Below, piece after piece: positions 1 to 5,109 of a DNA stretch of 5,109 nucleotides (within the stretch, counting starts at the first letter, position 1; each line of letters opens with the position of its first letter). The notes under the pieces were generated by a model, which worked only from the letters and a program-made list of their open reading frames with translations, had not been told where the DNA came from and made no database searches. The position numbers and the translations under genes are program-made. Where the stretch lies: the NCBI GenBank assembly GCA_002339265.1, contig DDKG01000335.1:1-5109 (forward strand). The letters are read 5' to 3'. This DNA is from Massilia sp. UBA2604 (GTDB lineage Bacteria > Pseudomonadota > Gammaproteobacteria > Burkholderiales > Burkholderiaceae_D).

Positions 1-1400
1 AGTTCGGCGCGCGTGGTGGTGCCGTCCGCCAGCCAGCGTTCGCCATCGTCGCGCATGGTCTTCATGCCGGTCGCCAGCGCCGCATCGCGGATCTCGGCTT
101 CGGAAGCGCGGTTGTGGATCTGGGAGCGGATCTGCTCGGTGGTCTCGAGCAGCTCGTAGACGCCGACCCGGCCGTGGTAACCCGTGTGGCCGCAGCGCTC
201 GCAACCGACCGCGTGCCAGGTGGAACCGTCGAAGGTCTTGCACTGCGAGCACAGCTTGCGCACCAGGCGCTGCGCCATCACGCCCAGCAGCGACGAGGAC
301 AGCAGGAAGGGTTCGATGCCCATGTCCAGCAGGCGCGTGACGGCCGAGGCGGCGTCGTTGGTGTGCAGGGTGGCCAGCACCAGGTGGCCCGTGAGCGAGG
401 CCTGCACCGCGATCTGCGCCGTTTCCAGGTCGCGGATCTCGCCGATCATGATGACGTCGGGGTCTTGCCGCAGGATGGCGCGCAGCGCCTTCGCGAACGT
501 CATGTCGATGCGGGCATTGACCTGCGTCTGGCCGACGCCGTTCAGGTCGTATTCGATCGGGTCTTCCACCGTCATGATATTGGTGGTGGACGCGTTCAGG
601 CGCGACAGCGCCGCGTACAGGGTGGTGGTTTTACCCGAACCGGTCGGGCCGGTCACCAGCACGATGCCGTGCGGCTGGTTGATCAGGCGGTCGAACTGCG
701 GCAGCATGTCCTCGGCCATGCCCAGGTGCGACAGGTCGAGACGGCCTGCCTCTTTATCGAGCAGACGCAGCACGGCGCGTTCGCCGTGGCCGGTCGGAAG
801 GGTCGAGACGCGTACGTCGACCGGCTTGCCGCCCACGCGCAGGGTGATGCGGCCATCCTGCGGCAGGCGTTTCTCGGCGATGTCGAGCTGCGACATGATC
901 TTGATACGCGAGATCAGCGAGGCGTGGATCGCCTTTTTCGGACGCACGATGTCGCGCAGCGCGCCGTCGATGCGGAAGCGCACCACCGAGGTCTGCTCGA
1001 ACGGCTCGATATGGATGTCGGACGCGCCTTCGCGCAGCGATTGGGTCAGCAGCGCATTGATCATGCGGATCACCGGCGCATCGTCGGACGATTCAAGCAG
1101 GTCTTCGATGGCGGGCACGTCCTGCAGCAGCTTGGTGAGATCGAGGTCGGCATCGAACTCGTCGACCACCTGCGACGCGTCGCCGCCGCCGCCGGCATAG
1201 GCGCCGGCGATGGCCGCGTCGAGCTCGTCGCGGTCGAGGCGGCGCAGCTGGATGCGGCCGAAGCGGCGCGACACTTCGGCGATGGCGGTCGGCTGCGTGG
1301 CGCTGGACACCAGCACTTCGACGCTCTGGCCCGGTTCGCCATTACCGCGCGCCAGCACGCCGTGGTCGCGGGCAAAGGCATAGGGCAAGAGATTGTTCAT
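1..1400 (-). CDS. gspE: Type II secretion system ATPase GspE (3' end cut off by window)
   Basis: This is the cytoplasmic hexameric ATPase that powers pseudopilus assembly, docking on the platform proteins GspL and GspF. 466 complete codons are visible. The last ones read TTRAE, close to the usual C-terminal end of the family, so only roughly 10-15 residues should be missing. In order: a short N-terminal docking domain (about 1-105); the N2 domain with ASDIHIEP (126-133) and RLPQDGRI (178-185); Walker A GPTGSGKT (251-258, K257); Asp box TVEDPIEY (277-284, E279); Walker [11 protein letters not shown] (315-324, E321); His box with H339 and H346. A four-cysteine zinc site follows (C384, C387, C400, C403), with an unusually short 12-residue spacer between the pairs. 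All catalytic residues are present. The start ATG at 1400 lies 3 bases after the gspD stop and has a good GGGGAG ribosome binding site. PilB of type IV pili is the main alternative; the short N-terminus and the gspM-N-D neighbours argue for GspE. Confidence 0.97.
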   Translation of the reverse strand, partial: MNNLLPYAFARDHGVLARGNGEPGQSVEVLVSSATQPTAIAEVSRRFGRIQLRRLDRDELDAAIAGAYAGGGGDASQVVDEFDADLDLTKLLQDVPAIEDLLESSDDAPVIRMINALLTQSLREGASDIHIEPFEQTSVVRFRIDGALRDIVRPKKAIHASLISRIKIMSQLDIAEKRLPQDGRITLRVGGKPVDVRVSTLPTGHGERAVLRLLDKEAGRLDLSHLGMAEDMLPQFDRLINQPHGIVLVTGPTGSGKTTTLYAALSRLNASTTNIMTVEDPIEYDLNGVGQTQVNARIDMTFAKALRAILRQDPDVIMIGEIRDLETAQIAVQASLTGHLVLATLHTNDAASAVTRLLDMGIEPFLLSSSLLGVMAQRLVRKLCSQCKTFDGSTWHAVGCERCGHTGYHGRVGVYELLETTEQIRSQIHNRASEAEIRDAALATGMKTMRDDGERWLADGTTTRAE

Positions 1401-1403
1401 GAT

Positions 1404-3860
1404 TTACTCCCCGTTCGGTTGCTGCACCGGACGGGTTGGCGACGCCGGTACAGCCGCGCCGGGCATGACTGCGCCCGATCCTGCTTCAGACCTGCCCGCA
1501 CCCGGCGCGGTTCCCGGAGCGGTTCCCTGCGTGGTGCCTTGCGCTGTTCCCTGCGCAGTTCCCTGCGCAGTTCCCTGGTGCTGCGATGCCGCCCCATCGT
1601 TCGACGCGCCCGGCGCCGCATTCGGCGCCGGCTGGCGCTGGACCGGCACGGTCGCCATGCCGCCGCCGGCAGGCGGCTGGCCCTCCACCAGCGGCGGCAG
1701 TTGCGGCGCGCCGAGGTCGCGCAGCAGCGGCGTCGATTCGAGCTGGGCGGCGGCGCCGGCCGCGCGCATGTAGTCGTAGCGGTCCATCGCGATCGAATTC
1801 GAGGCTTCCTTGCTGCGCACCACCACCGGCCGCAGGAACACCATCAGGTTGGTCTTGACGCGGCTGCGGGTGCGGTACTTGAACAGGTTGCCGATCACCG
1901 GGATGTCGCCCAGGCCACGCACTTTCTCTTCGCCATCGCCTTCGCTGTCCTCGATCAGGCCGCCGAGCACGATGATCTGGCCGTCGTCAGCCAGCACATT
2001 GCTCTCGATCGCGCGCACATTCGTGGTCAGGCCCGAGTCGGCATTGCGGGTCGAGGCGTCCACGCTCGAATTCTCGTGGTAGATCGCCATCTTGATGGTA
2101 CCGCCTTCCGAGATCTGCGGCCGCACGCGCAGCAGCAGGCCCACGTCTTGCCGGTCGACGGTCTGGAACGGGTTGCCGCCGCCGGTGGTGCTGTTGGTGG
2201 CGAACGAACCGGTGATGATCGGCACGTTCTGGCCGACCTTGATGGTCGCCAGCTCGTTGTCGAGCGTGATCATGTTCGGCGTCGACAGGATGTTGGCGTT
2301 GCCGTCGGTTTCCAGCGCGCGCGCCACCGCGCCCAAGCCCAGTTCGCCGCCCACCTGGCGGAACAGGCCGAAGGTCAGGCCGGTCGGCAGGCTCGGCAGC
2401 GCGGTGGCGCCAGTGCCGCTGCTCGTGCCCTGGGAGGCCGCCAGCGCCAGGTTGACGATGCTGTTGCCCGAGCCGCCGCCGGTGAAGTTCTGCAAGCCGC
2501 CGAAACGGTACTTGCTGTCGGAGTCGCCGGTGGCGCCGACCCACTGCACGCCGAATTCGGAGGCTTTGTTGGAGGTGACTTCGACCACCAGCGCCTCGAT
2601 ATAGACCTGGGCCCGGCGCACGTCGAGCTGGTCGATCACCGAGCGCAGGTTGCGGTACACGGCGTCCGGCGCGGTGATGATCAGGCTGTTGGTCGAGGCG
2701 TCGGCCTGGATGAAGCCGGAACCCTGGCCGCCACCGCTGCCCTGGGCGCCTTGCTGGCCCTGCTGGGCGAAGGTGTTGCTGGTGCCGCCGATGCTGGTGC
2801 CGCCCTGCAGGCCCTGCTGGCCGCCGAGGCCGCCCTGCCCGCCCTGGCCCGCCTGGCCGGTGCCGGACTGGATCGAGCTGCCCTGGGTGCCCTGCTGCAC
2901 CTGCAGCGCGGAGGCGTCTTGCGACACCACGGCGCGCAGGGTCTGGGCCACGCGCGTGGCTTCCGCATTCTTGAGGTAGACCACGTGAATATTGCCCTTG
3001 CTCGAGCTCTCTTGATCGAGGCGGGCGATCAGGCTCTTGGCAAGGTTGGCGCGCGCCTGCGACGGTGCGCGGATCACGACCGAATTGGTGCGCGGGTCGG
3101 CCAGCACCGTGACCCGGCCCGAATCGCCGCCGGCGGCAGGTTCCATCAGGCGCGTGACGAGCTGGGCGATATCACTGGCGATCGCGTTGCGGATCGGGAT
3201 CACGTCGAGGTCGGCCGCCACCGGCGCGTCGAGCGCGGCGATGATGCGCGCCAGGCGGCGCAGGTTGTCGGCGTAGTCGGTGACGACCAGCGTGTTGTTG
3301 CCCGGGTTCGCCATGATCGAGTTGTTCGGCGAAATCAGCGGACGCAGCACTGCGGTGAGGTTGGCCGCCGACTCGTAGGACAGATAGAACACCTGGGTCG
3401 CGATCTGGTCGCCGGTGGCCTTGCTGGAGCGCACGCCGCCGACCTGGGTCGGCGAGGATTGCAGCTTGGCCTCGGCCTCGGGCACCACCTTGGCGTAGCC
3501 GTCGCCGCTGGTGACCACCGCGAAGCCCTGCAGGCGCAGGGTCGAGGTGAGCAGGCCAAAGGCTTCGGACTTGCTCAGCGATTTCTCGGACACCAGGGTC
3601 AATGTTCCCTTGACCCGCGGGTCGATGATGAAGGTCATGCCGGTGTAGTGGCCGATCGCCTTGATCACCGATTCGATGTCGGCATTGACGAAGCTCAAGG
3701 CGGCAGCGTTCGCGCCGTCCTGCGCCAGCGCGGGCAGCGGCAAGGCGATCATGGTGGCGGCGCAGCACAGCATGGCGCCGGCAGCTAGGCGGCGCAAGGC
3801 CGGCAGCTGCAGGGCGGACAAGTCGAGGTGCGCGGAAGTGGAGCGGTCTGTTTTCTTCAT
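1404..3860 (-). CDS. gspD: Type II secretion system secretin GspD
   Basis: This is the outer-membrane secretin, a multimeric channel through which folded proteins leave the periplasm. The 818-residue protein is longer than the roughly 650-750 usual for the family. A signal peptide has a long n-region, a hydrophobic core (about 25-43) and a likely cleavage after ALA at about 47. Domains: N0 (about 53-130), N1 (about 152-212), N2 (about 217-282) and N3 (about 289-415), which is split by a Gly/Gln-rich insertion (about 316-383). The secretin barrel runs about 416-681, with ILSTPNMITLDNELATIKVG (524-543), DVGLLLRVRPQIS (572-584) and the hallmark VRGLGDIPVIGNLF (647-660). An S-domain-like stretch contains RYDYMRAA (694-701). 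It is followed by a low-complexity tail rich in Pro, Gly, Ala and Gln with QGTA repeats. The start overlaps the gspN stop as TAATG; only a weak GAG lies 8 bases upstream, so translation is probably coupled to gspN. Type IV pilus PilQ is excluded by the absence of AMIN domains and by the neighbours. Confidence 0.97.
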   Translation of the reverse strand: MKKTDRSTSAHLDLSALQLPALRRLAAGAMLCCAATMIALPLPALAQDGANAAALSFVNADIESVIKAIGHYTGMTFIIDPRVKGTLTLVSEKSLSKSEAFGLLTSTLRLQGFAVVTSGDGYAKVVPEAEAKLQSSPTQVGGVRSSKATGDQIATQVFYLSYESAANLTAVLRPLISPNNSIMANPGNNTLVVTDYADNLRRLARIIAALDAPVAADLDVIPIRNAIASDIAQLVTRLMEPAAGGDSGRVTVLADPRTNSVVIRAPSQARANLAKSLIARLDQESSSKGNIHVVYLKNAEATRVAQTLRAVVSQDASALQVQQGTQGSSIQSGTGQAGQGGQGGLGGQQGLQGGTSIGGTSNTFAQQGQQGAQGSGGGQGSGFIQADASTNSLIITAPDAVYRNLRSVIDQLDVRRAQVYIEALVVEVTSNKASEFGVQWVGATGDSDSKYRFGGLQNFTGGGSGNSIVNLALAASQGTSSGTGATALPSLPTGLTFGLFRQVGGELGLGAVARALETDGNANILSTPNMITLDNELATIKVGQNVPIITGSFATNSTTGGGNPFQTVDRQDVGLLLRVRPQISEGGTIKMAIYHENSSVDASTRNADSGLTTNVRAIESNVLADDGQIIVLGGLIEDSEGDGEEKVRGLGDIPVIGNLFKYRTRSRVKTNLMVFLRPVVVRSKEASNSIAMDRYDYMRAAGAAAQLESTPLLRDLGAPQLPPLVEGQPPAGGGMATVPVQRQPAPNAAPGASNDGAASQHQGTAQGTAQGTAQGTTQGTAPGTAPGAGRSEAGSGAVMPGAAVPASPTRPVQQPNGE
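1407..1412 (-). promoter_or_regulatory. Ribosome binding site of gspE
   Basis: GGGGAG on the minus strand ends 6 bases before the gspE ATG at 1400 and lies immediately before the gspD TAA stop, so it sits within the last gspD codons. It is the strongest Shine-Dalgarno sequence at any of the three junctions in this window. It settles the choice of gspE start and suggests that GspE is initiated more independently than GspN or GspD. Confidence 0.8.
1506..1577 (-). repeat. 12-bp tandem repeat in gspD encoding QGTA units
   Basis: Six consecutive 12-base units (CAGGGAACTGCG on the minus strand, with variants) encode GspD residues 762-785 as QGTA, QGTA, QGTA, QGTT, QGTA and PGTA. A degenerate seventh unit, PGAG, follows. 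The first two units (1554-1577) are identical at the DNA level and the third differs at one base; the later ones drift mainly at third positions and Gln/Pro codons. Because the unit is a multiple of three, gain or loss of copies would keep the reading frame. The repeat lies in the tail beyond the secretin and S-domain region and is probably disordered. Confidence 0.9.
2712..2903 (-). other. Gly/Gln-rich low-complexity insertion in GspD N3 domain
   Basis: GspD residues about 320-383 are almost entirely Gly, Gln, Ser, Thr and Ala, with stretches such as QAGQGGQGGLGGQQG and AQQGQQGAQGSGGGQGSG. They split the N3 repeat between the strand-helix segment ending LRAVVSQDASA and the segment starting FIQADASTNSLIITAP. 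A flexible loop at this position of N3 is common in GspD proteins, but this one is long and strongly biased. It would project into or around the periplasmic vestibule of the channel. The DNA is imperfectly repetitive, with frequent Gln-Gly codon pairs and no exact unit. Confidence 0.8.
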
Positions 3861-3862
3861 TA
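3858..3862 (-). promoter_or_regulatory. gspN/gspD TAATG stop-start overlap
   Basis: The gspN stop TAA (3862-3860) and the gspD start ATG (3860-3858) share one base as TAATG. The only Shine-Dalgarno candidate is a weak GAG at 3869-3871, 8 bases before the ATG. Coupled translation of the secretin with GspN is the likely reading. The overlap also supports this ATG as the gspD start, since the next in-frame Met (residue 30) would cut into the signal peptide. Confidence 0.75.
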
Positions 3863-4633
3863 TCTGAACTCGAGTGCGATTACGTTTTTGCCGTTCACCA
3901 TCCGGCGCTGGCCCAGCAGGTTCAACATGGTCCCGAGCTGGTCCTCATAGCCGTCGGCGGCGCTGGCCTGGCCCGAAAAGCGCAGGCGTCCATTTTGCAG
4001 TACACCCGCGCCCGACAGCAGCAAAGCGCCACGCACGGTGCGCAGGGTCAAATCGGCCTGCGGTCCACGCCAGTCCATGATCATTTCATAACTGCCAAGC
4101 GGCTTGATGGGCGACATGCGCGCACCCATGTCGCTCATCGACAGGACGGTGCGCCCCTGCACCGTCACGGTATTCTGCTGGCGCAGCAGGTCGAGCGCGT
4201 TCCAGGACAGCCGGATGCGGCCGCTCGGCGCCAGCGTATTGAGCGGCGCGCCCAGGCCCGACAGCCCCTCGGCCGGCAGCAGCAGCTCGCCGGCATTGAC
4301 CTGCCAGCGCGACCAGCTGCCTTCGATCCGCACCGGATTGGCCAGCGCCTGGGGATTTTCCAGGCTCATGCTGACCTGGCCCAGCACCACCAGCGGCGAC
4401 AGGGTCCAGGAAAAACGGCCCGGCAGCAAGGGCGTGACCGACCCGCCCGGCCCCGGCGCCCCGCCAATGAAGGCTGAGCCGCGCCAAAGCGTACCCTGCG
4501 CATCCCCCAGCGTCAATCGACCGCCGGTCTGGCGCTCGACCATCGGGCCGAGCCAGGCCGCCGGCAGGAAAGCCAGCACCGTCGCCACGACCGCCAGGAT
4601 GACCAGCAGGCTCCACGTCAGCGCCCGCCTCAT
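3860..4633 (-). CDS. gspN: Type II secretion system protein GspN
   Basis: A 257-residue protein, of the usual length for the GspN (T2SN) family. One N-terminal membrane anchor (about 4-24, LTWSLLVILAVVATVLAFLP) follows a short MRRA head, so the rest should face the periplasm. Conserved-looking features are GDAQGTLWRGSA (43-54) and a C-terminal predicted beta-rich region ending in NGKNVIALEFR. GspN is present in only some T2SS; it is dispensable in the Klebsiella Pul system, whereas in Xanthomonas XpsN binds the secretin XpsD and takes a GspC-like bridging role. Whether this one bridges in the same way is inference, supported by its position between gspM and gspD. The ATG overlaps the gspM stop by 4 bases (ATGA), and no Shine-Dalgarno sequence precedes it, which suggests translation by reinitiation after gspM. 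Confidence 0.9.
   Translation of the reverse strand: MRRALTWSLLVILAVVATVLAFLPAAWLGPMVERQTGGRLTLGDAQGTLWRGSAFIGGAPGPGGSVTPLLPGRFSWTLSPLVVLGQVSMSLENPQALANPVRIEGSWSRWQVNAGELLLPAEGLSGLGAPLNTLAPSGRIRLSWNALDLLRQQNTVTVQGRTVLSMSDMGARMSPIKPLGSYEMIMDWRGPQADLTLRTVRGALLLSGAGVLQNGRLRFSGQASAADGYEDQLGTMLNLLGQRRMVNGKNVIALEFR
4630..4633 (-). promoter_or_regulatory. gspM/gspN ATGA stop-start overlap
   Basis: On the minus strand the gspN ATG (4633-4631) and the gspM TGA (4632-4630) share bases as ATGA. The bases just upstream (GATCCGGCTTC) contain no purine-rich ribosome binding site. This arrangement typically gives translational coupling, in which ribosomes finishing gspM restart on gspN. Confidence 0.8.
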
Positions 4634-5109
4634 GAAGCCGGATCGCTGCGCTGGCGCAGCGTGAGCGTGGCGTCGACCTGGCCCAGCGCGGTCTGGGCGC
4701 TGAACTGGGCGTCCTGCACCATCAGGCGGCTCTCGCGCCGCTGGGCGTCGAGCCAGGCCATCAGGTTGGCGAAGGAAACATTGTTGAGCTGAACTTTCGT
4801 GTATTCGCCGCTCACCGACAGCGAGGCCGGATTGAGACCGCGCGCCGCCATACTGGCGCTGAGCGACTCGCGCGTGGCCGGCGTGACGGCGGGCGCCGGC
4901 TCGCTGGCGGCGGCGCGGGCTTCGCCGGCCAGCGCCTCGAGCTGGGCCGCCTGCTGGCGCAGTTCGGGCAGGGAGCGGCGCAATTGGTCGCGGCCTTCGA
5001 GCGCGGGTTCGAGCAGCACGAGATAGAACAACGCCAGTCCGGCCACGGCGCCGCCGACGACCAGGAACTTGCGTTCCTGCTCGGTGCGCGCGATCCAGTA
5101 GGCGGTGGC
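4630..5109 (-). CDS. gspM: Type II secretion system protein GspM (5' end cut off by window)
   Basis: An inner-membrane platform protein that partners GspL and helps hold the GspE-GspL-GspF assembly. 159 residues are visible before the TGA stop. The frame stays open to the window edge, reading ATAYWIARTEQERKFLVVGG, so the true start lies upstream, probably within about 10-20 codons. A GTG at 5046 is in frame but falls inside the membrane helix and would delete the conserved YW-x2-R-x3-ER head, so I reject it as the start. Visible order: the cytoplasmic head; one membrane helix (about visible residues 15-33); the typical LLEPALEGRDQLRRSLPELR segment; a helical, probably coiled-coil stretch rich in Ala, Gln and Glu; then a small domain (about 85-155) containing NNVSFANLMAWLDAQRR and ending DATLTLRQ, consistent with the ferredoxin-like GspM fold. 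Family assignment rests on these motifs and on the gspN neighbour. Confidence 0.93.
   Translation of the reverse strand, partial: ATAYWIARTEQERKFLVVGGAVAGLALFYLVLLEPALEGRDQLRRSLPELRQQAAQLEALAGEARAAASEPAPAVTPATRESLSASMAARGLNPASLSVSGEYTKVQLNNVSFANLMAWLDAQRRESRLMVQDAQFSAQTALGQVDATLTLRQRSDPAS

Noticed and set aside
184..1200. A second antisense open frame on the + strand, 338 codons
   Set aside because: It lies wholly inside gspE on the other strand and its translation is Ser/Arg/Thr-rich without motifs. The gspE reading has every expected ATPase motif.
1500..1580. Short-spaced repeats considered as a CRISPR-like array
   Set aside because: The 12-base units are contiguous without spacers, in frame, and encode a protein repeat within gspD.
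2092..2604. A + strand open frame of 170 codons inside gspD
   Set aside because: It is antisense to the conserved secretin domain, which shows clear family motifs; the + frame resembles no family I know.
114..3788. A 1224-codon open frame on the + strand, antisense to gspE and most of gspD
   Set aside because: It runs opposite two well-recognised genes and crosses their junction. Its translation is rich in His, Arg, Gln, Asp and Ala with no recognisable domain, which is typical of the antisense frame of high-GC genes whose codon choice rarely yields stops.
3720..3860. Possible Tat or lipoprotein signal on GspD (RR at residues 23-24, CC at 32-33)
   Set aside because: The arginines lack the rest of the Tat consensus, and the residues before the cysteines do not form a lipobox. 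A standard Sec signal with cleavage after ALA at about residue 47 fits better.
1404..3860. Reading the secretin/ATPase pair as type IV pilus PilQ/PilB
   Set aside because: The secretin has the N0-N1-N2-N3 layout without AMIN domains, and the neighbours are gspM and gspN, which belong to type II secretion.
3995..4664. + strand open frames across gspN and the end of gspM
   Set aside because: Their compositions are Arg/Gln/His- or Ser/Arg/Pro-rich shadows; the minus-strand gspN has a membrane anchor and the correct length and joins gspM and gspD by precise overlaps.

Overview
This window holds four consecutive genes of a type II secretion system (T2SS, general secretory pathway), all on the minus strand. 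In transcription order they are gspM (start outside the window), gspN, gspD and gspE (last few codons outside the window). The GC-rich sequence, the GspM/GspN/GspD sequence style and the order M-N-D-E suggest a betaproteobacterium, probably of the Burkholderiales/Oxalobacteraceae kind (Massilia and relatives). This placement rests on recall of family style, not on a search.

Layout on the + strand coordinate: 1-1400 is gspE (cytoplasmic secretion ATPase), 1404-3860 is gspD (outer-membrane secretin), 3860-4633 is gspN (inner-membrane accessory protein) and 4630-5109 is gspM (inner-membrane platform protein). Packing is extreme. gspM and gspN overlap by 4 bases (ATGA), gspN and gspD overlap by 1 base (TAATG), and gspD and gspE are 3 bases apart, with the gspE ribosome binding site inside the end of gspD. 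There is no intergenic stretch, and I see no promoter, terminator, RNA gene, mobile element or CRISPR. The window is the interior of one longer operon.

Together the products span the envelope. GspE hydrolyses ATP in the cytoplasm to drive pseudopilus assembly. GspM helps anchor the assembly platform in the inner membrane. GspN is a single-pass inner-membrane protein facing the periplasm. GspD forms the outer-membrane channel through which folded periplasmic proteins leave. Nothing shows which proteins are secreted.

I found no new biological system. The points worth a second look are local. GspD has a long Gly/Gln-rich insertion in its N3 region and a 12-bp tandem repeat encoding QGTA units in its C-terminal tail. 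GspE has an unusually short loop between its two zinc-binding CxxC pairs. The gene order places gspD and gspE after gspN. A stop-free antisense frame of about 3.7 kb on the + strand is judged a composition artefact.
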